Assembly (NCBI RefSeq): GCF_002797715.1
Contig: NZ_PGFF01000001.1
Location: forward strand, 2,441,304-2,505,303
Direction: 5' to 3'
Length of the DNA stretch: 64,000 nt
Source: Diaminobutyricimonas aerilata
GTDB taxonomy: Bacteria; Actinomycetota; Actinomycetes; Actinomycetales; Microbacteriaceae
The notes under the pieces are model-generated. The model worked only from the letters and a program-made list of their open reading frames with translations, was not told the DNA's origin and did no database searches. Positions 8,081 through 16,666 of this stretch are shown in pieces. The position numbers and the translations under genes are program-made. Every line of letters begins with the position of its first letter. Position 1 is the first letter of the stretch.

Positions 8081-8902
8081 TCAGCCGGTCGCCCGACGGC
8101 TCGGCCGGGTCCACGAGGTGGTCGAGGGCGGCTCCGCCTCCCGCCACGTGGCGAGTACGACTGCGGCGACGGCGGTGGTGAGGAGGAGTTGCAGCAGCGC
8201 GCCGCCCAGCCCGCTCGTCGGCAGCAGCCCATCGGCGGCGTTGACGCCGGCGTGGAGCGCCACGGCCGCCCACGCGCCGCCCCGCCACCGCTCGCTCACC
8301 GCGAGCGCGATGACGCTGAGCGGCAGGAAGGAGACGAAGAAGACGGCGACCTCCTCGAGCGGCATCCGGCTCTGCCCGGTGCCCTCGAGGGCGAACAGCG
8401 GCACGTGCCACACCGCCCAGATCGCCCCGACGACGAGCGCCGTCGAGAGCCGCCCGCGGGTCGCCCGCAGTCGCGGCTGCAGCCATCCGCGCCAGCCGAA
8501 CTCCTCAGCGATCGGACCGGCGAGCAGCACGAAGCCGAGCACCACGAGCGGACCACCGAGTGACGCGACCATGTCGCCCGCGTGCGCCGCGATCCCCGGA
8601 GCCGGGTGGAAGACGAGCGCCGTCGCGAGCGCCGGTGCGACACCGAGCACCACGGCGAGCGGCAGCCAACGCGACGGACGCACGGTGCGTCGCGCGCGTT
8701 TGACCGGATCGTTCAACCACATGGCGAGCGCCGCGAGCGACGGACCGGCGGCCGCGAGTCCGAACACGAGCTGCACCGCACCCGACGTCACATCCACGCG
8801 CAGCACCCCGAGCACGGTCCACGGGATCCAACTCAACCCGAAGGCGAGCAGCAGGAACAACCGGATGCGGCGACGCGGCGCGTGCACGATGTGGCGGGTC
8901 AT
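8081..8902 (-). CDS. CPBP-family intramembrane glutamic protease
   Basis: 273 residues, multi-pass membrane protein of the CAAX-processing/bacteriocin-processing (ABI) family. The catalytic motif EEFGWRGWLQPRL (EExxxR) occurs mid-protein, followed by the second motif AVWHVPLF and the third, HAGVN. The ATG at 8902 is preferred because it puts a basic n-region before the first span; a GTG at 8935 would add 11 residues. Neither has a convincing ribosome-binding site. It lies between ftsX and the hydrolase gene on the same strand. Another CPBP gene occurs at 28.6 kb. Confidence 0.8.
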   Translation of the reverse strand: MTRHIVHAPRRRIRLFLLLAFGLSWIPWTVLGVLRVDVTSGAVQLVFGLAAAGPSLAALAMWLNDPVKRARRTVRPSRWLPLAVVLGVAPALATALVFHPAPGIAAHAGDMVASLGGPLVVLGFVLLAGPIAEEFGWRGWLQPRLRATRGRLSTALVVGAIWAVWHVPLFALEGTGQSRMPLEEVAVFFVSFLPLSVIALAVSERWRGGAWAAVALHAGVNAADGLLPTSGLGGALLQLLLTTAVAAVVLATWREAEPPSTTSWTRPSRRATG

Positions 8903-8972
8903 GTCGCCACTGTGCCGCGGGGCGACGAGCGTCACATCCCGCCGCGGTAGGGCGCGGGATGCGACGGAGGGG

Positions 8973-9890
8973 TCACACCTTCAGGTACCGGCGTATCGCG
9001 ACGTTGGCCGAGAGCGCGGCGAGCAGGATGCCGATCACGAACAGGATCGGCACCACGATGAGTGCGTCGTCCATCGACACGAACGGCTGCGTCTGCGACA
9101 CCTGTTCGCTCAGGTAGCCCTGCACGAAGAACCGCACGAGCAGCGTGATCGCCGCCCCCGCGAGCACCGATCCGATGAGGGCCGCGAACACGCCCTCCAG
9201 GATGAACGGCGTCTGGATGAAGCGGTTCGACGCGCCCACGAGGCGCATGATGCCGAGCTCGCGTCGCCGCGAGAAGGCGCTGAGCCGGATGGTCGTCGCG
9301 ATCAGCAGCACCGCGGCGACGAGCATGAGCACCGCGATCCCGATGGCCGTGTAACTCGCGGCGTTGAGGGCGCTGAGGATGGGGTCGAGGTACTCCCGCA
9401 GGTCCTGCACCTGTTCGACTCCGGCCTGACCGGCGAGCGACTCGCGGATCACCGCGCTCTTGGTGGGATCGACGAGGTTCACCCAGAACGTCTGGTTCAT
9501 GTATTCGGGGGTGACGATGTCGGCGATCGCGTTGCCGGCGTACTGGGTCTGGAAGTTCTCGTACGCCTGCTGCTGCGTCTCGAGCTCGACCCGCTCGATG
9601 TACGGCTCGAGGGTCGGCGAGTCGAGCAGCTGCTGCACCTGCGCGACCTGCTCCTCGGTGGCCGCCGTGCCGTTGCAGGCGGGGGTGGTGGCGAAGCCGT
9701 TGCACATGTAGACGGCGACCTGGGCGCGGTCGTACCAATAGCCCTTCATCTGCCCGATCTGCATCTGCAGCAGGATCGCGGCGCCCACGAAGGTGAGCGA
9801 GATGAAGGTGACGAGGATGACCGAGATCACCATCGAGATGTTGCGGCGCAGGCCCTGCCCGACCTCCGACATCACGAGTCCGAACCTCAT
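8973..9890 (-). CDS. ftsX: Cell-division ABC transporter permease FtsX
   Basis: 305 residues with the FtsX plan: one N-terminal membrane span (about 18-45), a large extracellular domain (about 50-180) and three C-terminal spans. With FtsE it activates peptidoglycan hydrolases at the septum. The extracellular domain has two cysteines, C63 and C72, nine residues apart, which could form a disulfide. The start ATG overlaps the ftsE stop by four bases, so the pair is translationally coupled. Only five-gene context separates it from smpB on the same strand. Confidence 0.94.
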   Translation of the reverse strand: MRFGLVMSEVGQGLRRNISMVISVILVTFISLTFVGAAILLQMQIGQMKGYWYDRAQVAVYMCNGFATTPACNGTAATEEQVAQVQQLLDSPTLEPYIERVELETQQQAYENFQTQYAGNAIADIVTPEYMNQTFWVNLVDPTKSAVIRESLAGQAGVEQVQDLREYLDPILSALNAASYTAIGIAVLMLVAAVLLIATTIRLSAFSRRRELGIMRLVGASNRFIQTPFILEGVFAALIGSVLAGAAITLLVRFFVQGYLSEQVSQTQPFVSMDDALIVVPILFVIGILLAALSANVAIRRYLKV

Positions 9891-10633
9891 CGGGTCACCC
9901 CCTGGGCGGAAGCATCCGACTGCAGTCCGAAGGTCTGCACCGGGATGGTCTGCGTCAGGTAGCCGCCGCGACGCTCGTCGCGCACCACCTGTCCGCCGAT
10001 GAGTTCGATGACGCGGCGCTGCATCTGGTCGACGATGCCGGCGTCGTGCGTGGCCATGACGACGGTCGTGCCGCCGGCGTTGATGCGCTCGAGCAGCGTC
10101 ATGATGCCGGCGCTCGTCGTGGGGTCGAGGTTTCCCGTGGGCTCATCGGCGAGCAGCACGGCCGGCTTGTTCACCACGGCGCGGGCGATCGCCACACGCT
10201 GCTGCTCACCACCGCTCAACTCGTGCGGGAAGCGCTGCGCCTTGCTGCCGAGGCCCACCATCTTGAGCGTGTCGGGCACGGCCTCCTGGATGAAGCCCTT
10301 GCTCTTGCCGATCACCTGGAGCGTGAACGCGACATTGTCGAACACCGTCTTGTTCGGCAACAGCCGGAAGTCCTGGAACACGACGCCGAGGTTGCGGCGG
10401 AAGTACGGCACCTTGCGGCTCGAGATCCGGCCGAGGTCCTGCCCGAGCACGTGGATCTTGCCCTTGGTCGGCCGCTCCTCTTTGAGGATGAGCCGCAGGA
10501 GGCTGGACTTCCCGGACCCGGACGCGCCGACGAGGAAGACGAACTCCCCCTTCAGCACTTCGAGCGTGACCGCATCGAGCGCCGGACGCGGGTTGCGCGA
10601 GTACAGCTTGGTGACCTCGTCGAATCGAATCAT
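9887..10633 (-). CDS. ftsE: Cell-division ABC transporter ATPase FtsE
   Basis: 248 residues. Walker A GASGSGKS at 36-43, signature LSGGEQQR at 139-146 and Walker B VLLADEP at 159-165 mark an ABC ATPase; adjacency to ftsX makes it FtsE. The start used is the ATG at 10633, which begins [11 protein letters not shown] as in other actinobacterial FtsE; a longer frame upstream overlaps the divergent catalase promoter and was rejected. The last 20 residues ([17 protein letters not shown]) form a C-terminal extension beyond the usual family length. The gene faces the Mn catalase gene across a 196-base divergent gap. Confidence 0.95.
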   Translation of the reverse strand: MIRFDEVTKLYSRNPRPALDAVTLEVLKGEFVFLVGASGSGKSSLLRLILKEERPTKGKIHVLGQDLGRISSRKVPYFRRNLGVVFQDFRLLPNKTVFDNVAFTLQVIGKSKGFIQEAVPDTLKMVGLGSKAQRFPHELSGGEQQRVAIARAVVNKPAVLLADEPTGNLDPTTSAGIMTLLERINAGGTTVVMATHDAGIVDQMQRRVIELIGGQVVRDERRGGYLTQTIPVQTFGLQSDASAQGVTR

Positions 10634-10829
10634 GACGGATCGAGCGTAGGTCGGTCGTCGCATTATCGCGGCAGCGACTCGCCCGTGGTAGAGCCTGAAC
10701 GTCGCCTGGCACCCGGAGCCGAGACCTTCTCGTTCCCAGGCCCGGTTCCTACCGTGGCCGACATCCACGATGGGCGAGCCGCCACAGACCCGCGCCGTCA
10801 TAGTCAATCCCCGACTGGAGGTTCCATCG

Positions 10830-11717
10830 ATGTTCTTTCACCGCCAGGAGTTGCAGTTCAAGTCGACTCCCGACAAGCCCGACGCCGTCTTCGCCCGCAA
10901 GCTGCAGGAGGTGCTCGGTGGTCAGTACGGCGAGATCACCGTCGCACTGCAGTACAACTTCCAGGCCTGGAACGCGCACATCCCCGGCAAGTACCGCGAC
11001 CTGCTGTTCGGCATCGGGGCGGAGGAGATGGGACACGTCGAGATGCTCGCGACGATGATCGCGCAGCTGCTCGAGAAGGCCCCGCTCGGCATCACCGGCG
11101 ACGCCGTGCAGGACGATCCGACCGTTGCCGCCGTCGTCGGGGGAATGGATGTGCAGCACGCGATCGTCGCGGGCGCCGGCGCCCGCGCCGTCGACAGCAA
11201 CGGCAACCCGTGGTCGGGCAGCTACATCACCGCGAGCGGCAACATGCTCGCCGACTTCACGGCGAACGCCAACGCGGAGATGCAGGGCCGCCTGCAGGTG
11301 GCGCGGCTGTACCACATGACCGACGACCACGGCATCCGGGATCTGCTCTCGTTCCTGCTCGCGCGCGACACCATGCACCAGAACCAGTGGATGGCGGCGG
11401 CCGCGGAGCTGCGCGCGGAGGGCCTCGAGGACTTCCCGGTGCCGAGCAACTTCCCCCTCAAGAAGGAGCACCGTCCGGTGTCGTACGAGTACATCAACTT
11501 CTCCGACGGCGCTGCGGCAGCCGAGGGCACCTGGGCGAGCGGCCCGACCCCCGACGGCAAGGGCGAGTTCACCTACGTGGAGGCGCCCGGCACGACGAAG
11601 ACGGTGCCCACTCCCCCGCCGACCCACCCGGACTCGCGGTTCTACGGCACGACCGAGCTGCCGAACACGGTCGAGAAGATCGCCGGAGCCGTGCAGGACA
11701 AGCTCAACAAGGAGTGA
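10830..11717 (+). CDS. Manganese catalase
   Basis: 295 residues of the non-haem di-manganese catalase family, which splits hydrogen peroxide to water and oxygen. The five metal ligands can be read in family positions: E35, E66 and H69 (in [13 protein letters not shown]), E150 (NANAEMQG) and H183 (RDTMHQNQW). The ATG at 10830 follows CTGGAGG at normal distance. It is first of three genes with overlapping stop/start codons (with DUF2243 and CtaG-like), suggesting one transcript. The C-terminus is Pro/Thr-rich with [20 protein letters not shown]. Confidence 0.95.
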   Translation: MFFHRQELQFKSTPDKPDAVFARKLQEVLGGQYGEITVALQYNFQAWNAHIPGKYRDLLFGIGAEEMGHVEMLATMIAQLLEKAPLGITGDAVQDDPTVAAVVGGMDVQHAIVAGAGARAVDSNGNPWSGSYITASGNMLADFTANANAEMQGRLQVARLYHMTDDHGIRDLLSFLLARDTMHQNQWMAAAAELRAEGLEDFPVPSNFPLKKEHRPVSYEYINFSDGAAAAEGTWASGPTPDGKGEFTYVEAPGTTKTVPTPPPTHPDSRFYGTTELPNTVEKIAGAVQDKLNKE

Positions 11718-12187
11718 CCGGGACTCCCGGAGGGTCGCGCCGCACGGCGCGGCCCTCCGCCGCTCGGCGCTCCCTCTGGGCGGCCGTGCTCGCCGGTGCG
11801 GGCGCGATGGCGGCGATCGACGAGATCGTCTTCCACCAGATCCTCGGCTGGCACCACTTCGTCGACCGCTCGACGACGGATGTGGGTCTGCTCTCCGACG
11901 GCGTGCTCCACGCCGTCGAGCTCGTGGCGATCGTGGCCGGCGTCGTGCTGCTCGTGGACGCCCGGCGGATCGGGTTGTTCGATCGTCGTCATGCGGTCGC
12001 GGGCGCTCTGATCGGGCTCGGTGGGTTCCAGGTCTTCGACGGCGTCGTGCACCACAAGGTGCTCGGCCTCCACCAGGTGCGCTACGACGTCGACCTGGTG
12101 CCGTACGACCTCGCGTGGATCGGCGGCGGGGTACTCCTCCTGCTCGCCGGCTGCGTCGCGCTCGTGCTCGCGCGCCGTCGCGCGTGA
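11714..12187 (+). CDS. DUF2243 membrane protein
   Basis: 157 residues with four membrane spans and the histidine-rich family pattern: DEIVFHQILGWHH near the first span and DGVVHHKVLGLHQ in the third. The regularly placed His residues in spans could bind a metal or haem, but this is inference. The GTG at 11714 overlaps the catalase stop (GTGA), which fixes the start. The gene is followed with a one-base overlap by a CtaG-like gene, an association that suggests a link to copper or oxidase maturation. Confidence 0.8.
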   Translation: MTGTPGGSRRTARPSAARRSLWAAVLAGAGAMAAIDEIVFHQILGWHHFVDRSTTDVGLLSDGVLHAVELVAIVAGVVLLVDARRIGLFDRRHAVAGALIGLGGFQVFDGVVHHKVLGLHQVRYDVDLVPYDLAWIGGGVLLLLAGCVALVLARRRA

Positions 12188-12957
12188 TGCACGCGCATCC
12201 TGCGGCACCCGGCGCCCTCACGGCTCTGCTCGTGGGGCTCGCCGCCGTCGCCGTGGTCGCCTATCTCGCGGCAGCCGTCCGCAGCACGCGATCGGGCCGC
12301 GGATGGCCGGTGGTCCGCTCGGCGTGCTGGGTGGGCGGATGCGCGGCCCTCGCCGCCCCGGCCCTCCTCGGCGCGTCCGGCTCCCCGGGCGGTTTCGTCG
12401 AGCACATGCGCGAACACGTGCTCGTCGGGATGGTGGCGCCGACACTCCTCGCGCTCGCGCGTCCGGCGACCCTCGCCTTGCGCACCCTCTCCCCGGTGCC
12501 CGCGCGACGGCTCGCGCGCGTGCTCGGCAGCCGTCCCGTGGCGGTGGTGGCGCATCCGGTCGTCGCGGGCGCCCTCACGGCGGTCCCGCTGTGGCTGCTG
12601 TACACGACCCCGCTCGGCACGATCGTGCTCTCGGATGCGGTGCTGCACACCCTGCTGCTCGGGCACTTCGTCGCAGCGGGCTACCTGCTCGCGGGCAGCA
12701 CCCTCGAGCTCGAGCCGACGCGGCACCCGCACCCGGCCCTCCTGCGCGGAGCGGTGCTCGTGGCGACGGCCGCGGCGCACGCCGCGCTCGCGAAGTGGAT
12801 CGCCGTCCATCCGCCGGCCGGCGTCGCTCCCGGCGAGGCACTCGAGGGCGCCCGGCTCATGTGGACCGTGGGCGACGGCGTCGAGCTCGTGCTGCTCGCC
12901 GTCTTCTTCGTGCGCTGGACCCGCTCCCGCGCCCGCGTGCGCGCGCTCACCGCCTGA
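12187..12957 (+). CDS. Cytochrome c oxidase assembly protein, Caa3_CtaG type
   Basis: 256 residues, about seven membrane segments. Family landmarks are the EHMREHVLVGMVAPTLLALA segment with two His in a membrane-proximal position, the ARPATLALRTL segment and a later HTLLLGHFVAAGYLL. CtaG proteins of this type are involved in copper delivery to the terminal oxidase. The ATG at 12187 overlaps the previous stop (TGATG); a GTG one codon upstream is equally possible. It is third in the Mn catalase transcript. Confidence 0.75.
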   Translation: MHAHPAAPGALTALLVGLAAVAVVAYLAAAVRSTRSGRGWPVVRSACWVGGCAALAAPALLGASGSPGGFVEHMREHVLVGMVAPTLLALARPATLALRTLSPVPARRLARVLGSRPVAVVAHPVVAGALTAVPLWLLYTTPLGTIVLSDAVLHTLLLGHFVAAGYLLAGSTLELEPTRHPHPALLRGAVLVATAAAHAALAKWIAVHPPAGVAPGEALEGARLMWTVGDGVELVLLAVFFVRWTRSRARVRALTA

Positions 12958-12970
12958 CGCGACGCGCGGG

Positions 12971-13174
12971 CTACTTCAACTTCTCGCCGCGGATGCCGAG
13001 AACGACCCCGAAGACGATGCAGACGAGCCCGGCGATGGGGAGGACATCGACCCGTCGAGGCACGTCCCCCTGCGCGGCGACCAACCACACGAGCCCGACC
13101 GCCAGGAGCGCCACGCCGATGACGACGAGCCACCAGGCGGAGAGGGGTTGTTTCGGACGATTCCGCAGGAACAC
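12971..13174 (-). CDS. Small two-span membrane protein
   Basis: 67 residues from a GTG at 13174: a basic start (FLRNRPKQPL), two membrane spans (about 13-32 and 42-60) and a basic end RGEKLK. An in-frame ATG at 13258 would give 95 residues but reaches to 30 bases from the divergent GlxA-type gene; the extra part is very Arg-rich and looks non-coding. No family recognised. It converges on the CtaG-like gene with a 13-base gap. Confidence 0.5.
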   Translation of the reverse strand: MFLRNRPKQPLSAWWLVVIGVALLAVGLVWLVAAQGDVPRRVDVLPIAGLVCIVFGVVLGIRGEKLK

Positions 13175-13287
13175 CCGTCGAAGGTAACCGACGCCTGGCG
13201 GTTTTCTTGCGTATCGTGGCGTTCGCGCCACTGGTCGCGTCCGTCCCTCGCGGGGCACGATTCCTGCGGCGCACAGCAGGAGGTCGT

Positions 13288-14244
13288 ATGCCGCAGCGAA
13301 ACCACCGGGTCGTCGTGCTCGTGCTCGAGGGTGCGAAGCCGCTCGACGTCGGCATCCCCGCCCAGGTGTTCACGACCCGCACGGGCATGCCCTACGAGGT
13401 GCGGGTGTGCGGCGCCGCTCCCGGGCTGGTGACCGGCGGCGACGGACTCGCCTACCACGTGGCCGAAGGGCTCGAGGCGCTCGAGAGCGCCGACACCGTC
13501 TTCATCCCCGGCTACCGGGAGCCCGCGCGGGAAGACCCGCCCGCCGCCGTCATCGAGGCGTTGCGCCGCGCCCACGCGCGAGGCGCGCGCCTCGCCGCGA
13601 TCTCCACGGGCGCGTTCGCCCTCGCGGCGACCGGGCTGCTCGACGGCCGCCGCGCGACCACGCACTGGAACTACGCCGGCATCCTCGCCCGCCGCCACCC
13701 GCGGGTGCGTGTCGACGCGAACGTGCTGTTCGTCGACGAGGGCAGCGTGCTCACCTCCGCGGGCGCCGCGTCGGGCGTCGACCTGTGCCTCCACCTCATC
13801 CGCCGCGACCACGGAGTCGGCTTGTCGAACACCGTCGCCCGCCGTCTCGTCGCGGCGCCGTACCGCAGCGGCGGGCAGGCGCAGTACGTTCCGCGCAGCG
13901 TGCCCGAACCGCTCGGGGACCAGTTCGCCGCGACCCGTCAGTGGGCGCTCGACCACCTGGAGGAGCCGCTCACCGTCACTTCGCTCGCCCGCCACGCCCG
14001 CGTCTCGCCCCGCACCTTCTCGCGCCGGTTCGTCGACGACACCGGGTACACGCCGATGCAGTGGGTGCTGCGCGCCCGGGTCGACCTCGCCCGGGAGCTG
14101 CTCGAGCGCTCCGACCTCGGCGTCGAGGCCATCGCCCATCGCGTGGGCCTCGGCACCGGGGCGAATCTGCGGATGCACTTCCAGCGCATCCTCGGCACCT
14201 CGCCGAGCGAGTACCGGCGCACCTTCGTGCGTCCGGCCGCCTGA
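13288..14244 (+). CDS. GlxA-type transcriptional regulator (DJ-1/PfpI plus AraC HTH)
   Basis: 318 residues in two domains: an N-terminal DJ-1/PfpI-like domain (about 5-175) and a C-terminal AraC double helix-turn-helix (about 210-315, with LARHARVSPRTFSRRFVDDT and GVEAIAHRVGLG). In many relatives the nucleophile elbow reads CTGAF; here it is AISTGAFALA, with Ser replacing Cys, so the domain probably binds a ligand without the reactive Cys. CAGGAGG lies six bases before the ATG. Target unknown; gapA starts 104 bases downstream on the same strand. Confidence 0.87.
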   Translation: MPQRNHRVVVLVLEGAKPLDVGIPAQVFTTRTGMPYEVRVCGAAPGLVTGGDGLAYHVAEGLEALESADTVFIPGYREPAREDPPAAVIEALRRAHARGARLAAISTGAFALAATGLLDGRRATTHWNYAGILARRHPRVRVDANVLFVDEGSVLTSAGAASGVDLCLHLIRRDHGVGLSNTVARRLVAAPYRSGGQAQYVPRSVPEPLGDQFAATRQWALDHLEEPLTVTSLARHARVSPRTFSRRFVDDTGYTPMQWVLRARVDLARELLERSDLGVEAIAHRVGLGTGANLRMHFQRILGTSPSEYRRTFVRPAA

Positions 14245-14347
14245 AACGCGCACCGCACCGCTGGCACGAACCTTTCGGGCGATGTCTTTCCGCCACCTCC
14301 CGCCCGGTCGCGCAGACAGGGATCGTAGACGCCGGAAAGGAACCACC

Positions 14348-15346
14348 ATGACCCGCATCGCCATCAACGGATTCGGCCGCATCGGACGCAACGTGCTGCG
14401 CGCCCTGCTCGAACGCGACACCGACCTCGAGGTCGTCGCCATCAACGACCTCACCGAGCCCGAGGCCCTCGCGCAGCTGTTGCGCTTCGACAGCTCCCTC
14501 GGCCGCCTCCGCCGCCCCGTCGAGGTCGACGGTGACACACTCGTCGTCGACGGCCGGCGCATCCGCGTGCTCGCCGAGCGCGAGCCGGCAAACCTGCCGT
14601 GGGCCGAGCTCGAGGTCGAACTGGTGCTCGAAGCGACCGGCCGTTTCACCTCCGCGGACGCCGCGCGTGCCCACCTCGACGCGGGCGCGCAGCGCGTGCT
14701 CGTGAGCGCACCCGCCACCGGCGCCGACGTCACCCTCGCCTACGGCGTGAACACCGAGGCCTACGACCCGGCCTCGCACGTCATCATCTCGAACGCGTCG
14801 TGCACGACGAACGCACTCGCCCCGCTCGCTCAGGTGCTCGACGACCTGGCCGGCATCGAGCACGGGTTCATGACGACCGTGCACGCCTACACGCAGGAGC
14901 AGAACCTGCAGGACGGCCCGCACCGTGACCCGCGTCGCGCCCGCGGCGCGGCGGTCAACATCGTGCCCACGACGACCGGTGCCGCCAAGGCGATCGGCCT
15001 CGTGCTGCCGTCGCTCGACGGCAAGCTCTCGGGCGACTCGATCCGCGTGCCCGTTCCCGTCGGGTCGATCGTCGAGTTGAACACGACGGTCGCGCGCGAC
15101 GTGACCCGCGATGAGGTGCTCGCCGCCTACCGCACCGCCGCCGAGGGGCGGCTCGCCGGCATCCTCGACTACTCGGAGGATCCGCTCGTCTCGAGCGACA
15201 TCACGGGTGAGCCCGCGTCGTCGATCTTCGACGCGGCACTCACGCGCGTCGAGGGCCGCCATATCAAGGTGGTCGCCTGGTACGACAACGAGTGGGGCTT
15301 CTCCAACCGCGTCGTCGACACCCTCGGGCTCATCGCCGCGAAGTAG
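14348..15346 (+). CDS. gap: Glyceraldehyde-3-phosphate dehydrogenase, type I
   Basis: 332 residues. NAD-binding start INGFGRIGRNVLRAL; catalytic Cys152 in SNASCTTNALAP and His179 in TTVHAYTQEQN. Asp34 (AIND) after the second strand favours NAD over NADP. The usual HAYTNDQ is HAYTQEQN here, a subgroup difference. The ATG follows GAAAGGAACCACC. Because actinobacteria normally also have a gap gene next to pgk and tpi, and no such neighbours are seen here, this may be a second copy; that needs the rest of the genome. Confidence 0.92.
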   Translation: MTRIAINGFGRIGRNVLRALLERDTDLEVVAINDLTEPEALAQLLRFDSSLGRLRRPVEVDGDTLVVDGRRIRVLAEREPANLPWAELEVELVLEATGRFTSADAARAHLDAGAQRVLVSAPATGADVTLAYGVNTEAYDPASHVIISNASCTTNALAPLAQVLDDLAGIEHGFMTTVHAYTQEQNLQDGPHRDPRRARGAAVNIVPTTTGAAKAIGLVLPSLDGKLSGDSIRVPVPVGSIVELNTTVARDVTRDEVLAAYRTAAEGRLAGILDYSEDPLVSSDITGEPASSIFDAALTRVEGRHIKVVAWYDNEWGFSNRVVDTLGLIAAK

Positions 15347-15356
15347 CGGGCTCTAG

Positions 15357-15432
15357 CCGCCGAGCGTGCCCGTTGGCGACAAGAAATGGCGTGATTCGCG
15401 CCGAATCTGTCGCGAAGTGGCACGTTCGGCGG
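15357..15432. repeat. 76-bp nested palindrome between gap and prfB
   Basis: Outer arms CCGCCGAGCGTGCC (15357-15370) and GGCACGTTCGGCGG (15419-15432) match at 13 of 14 positions. Inner arms GCGACA (15376-15381)/TGTCGC (15408-15413) and GGCG/CGCC close on the 7-base loop TGATTCG. It begins 11 bases after the gap stop and ends 54 bases before the prfB stop, so it could end both transcripts; its size and nesting also resemble a REP/MITE-type element. Confidence 0.7.
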
Positions 15433-15434
15433 TT

Positions 15435-15475
15435 CCCTTCGACAGGCTCAGGACGGGCCCTTCGACAGGCTCAGG
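15435..15475. repeat. Two direct copies of an 18-bp repeat, 23 bp apart
   Basis: CCCTTCGACAGGCTCAGG occurs at 15435-15452 and 15458-15475, identical in both copies. A diverged copy, CTTCGACGGGCTGAGGGAACGGG, lies at 55607. It has the look of a dispersed intergenic repeat; I see no ORF in it. Confidence 0.75.
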
Positions 15476-15486
15476 GCAAGTGGCGC

Positions 15487-16596
15487 TCAGTCGTCGTGCG
15501 ACTGCTTGCGCCAGCGGATGCCCGCGGCGATGAACCCGTCGAGCTCGCCGTCGAACACCGTGGCGGGGTTGCCGACCTCGTAGCCGGTGCGCAGGTCCTT
15601 CACGAGCTGCTGCCCGTAGAGGAAGTAGGAGCGCATCTGGTCGCCCCAGCTCGCCGTGATGGTGCCGGCGAGCTCCTTCTTCTTGGCGGCCTCCTGCTCG
15701 CGCTTGAGCAGCAGCAGGCGGGTCTGCAGCACGCGCATCGCGGCGGCACGGTTCTGGATCTGCGACTTCTCGTTCTGCATCGACACGACGATGCCGGTCG
15801 GGATGTGCGTCAGCCGCACCGCCGAGTCGGTCGTGTTGACCGACTGACCACCGGGACCGGACGAGCGGAACACGTCGACGCGGATGTCGCCCTCGGGGAT
15901 CTCGACCTGCTGCGCCTCCTCCATCACGGGGATGACCTCGACGGCCGCGAAGCTCGTCTGGCGCTTGTCGGCGCCGCCGAACGGGCTGATGCGGGCCAGG
16001 CGGTGCGTGCCGGCCTCGACGCTCAGCGTGCCGAACGCGTACGGCGCGTCGATCTCGAAGGTCGCGGACTTGATCCCCGCGCCTTCGGCGTAGGAGGTGT
16101 CCATCACCTTGACCGGGTACTTGTGCTTCTCCGCCCAGCGCAGGTACATGCGCATGAGCATCTCGGCGAAATCGGTGGCGTCGTCGCCGCCGGCACCCGA
16201 GCGGATCGTGACGACGGCGGCACGGTCGTCGTATTCGCCGTCGAGGAGGGTCTGCACCTCGAGGTCGCCGATCACCTTCTGGATGGCGAGGAGCTCCTCC
16301 TTCGCCTCCTGGGCGCTCTCCTCGTCCTGCGCCTCGTTCGCCATCTCGATGAGCACCTCGAGGTCGTCGAGGCGCCGGCCGATGGCGGTGACGCGGCTGA
16401 GCTCCGACTGCCGGTGGCTGAGGGCGCTCGTGACCTTCTGCGCGCTCTCGGGGTCGTCCCAGAGGTTCGGCGCGGCGGCCTGCTCGTTGAGGTCGGCGAT
16501 CTCCTTCTCGAGTCGCTCCACCCCGATGACGCTGAGGATGTCCGCGAAGGTGCTGCGGAGTTCGGCGATCTGGGCGGCGAGGTCGATATCGATCAT
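15487..16596 (-). CDS. prfB: Peptide chain release factor 2
   Basis: 369 residues. It recognises UGA/UAA stops: the discriminator SPF is at residues 204-206 and the catalytic GGQ at 249-251 ([16 protein letters not shown]). The N-terminal coiled-coil domain spans about 25-115. Unlike the Escherichia coli gene, there is no in-frame TGA or frameshift site around codon 25; the frame is continuous, as is common in actinobacteria. It stands at the head of the ordered but dispersed set prfB, ftsE, ftsX, smpB, ssrA on this strand. Confidence 0.96.
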   Translation of the reverse strand: MIDIDLAAQIAELRSTFADILSVIGVERLEKEIADLNEQAAAPNLWDDPESAQKVTSALSHRQSELSRVTAIGRRLDDLEVLIEMANEAQDEESAQEAKEELLAIQKVIGDLEVQTLLDGEYDDRAAVVTIRSGAGGDDATDFAEMLMRMYLRWAEKHKYPVKVMDTSYAEGAGIKSATFEIDAPYAFGTLSVEAGTHRLARISPFGGADKRQTSFAAVEVIPVMEEAQQVEIPEGDIRVDVFRSSGPGGQSVNTTDSAVRLTHIPTGIVVSMQNEKSQIQNRAAAMRVLQTRLLLLKREQEAAKKKELAGTITASWGDQMRSYFLYGQQLVKDLRTGYEVGNPATVFDGELDGFIAAGIRWRKQSHDD

Positions 16597-16666
16597 GGCG
16601 TCACCAGCCTACCGGCGGCATCCACCTCCGGAGGCGATGCCCGGATGCGCGGGTAGGGTCGAGCGG

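Noticed and set aside
16500-16596. Programmed frameshift in prfB
   Set aside because: The frame is open throughout; no in-frame TGA near codon 25.
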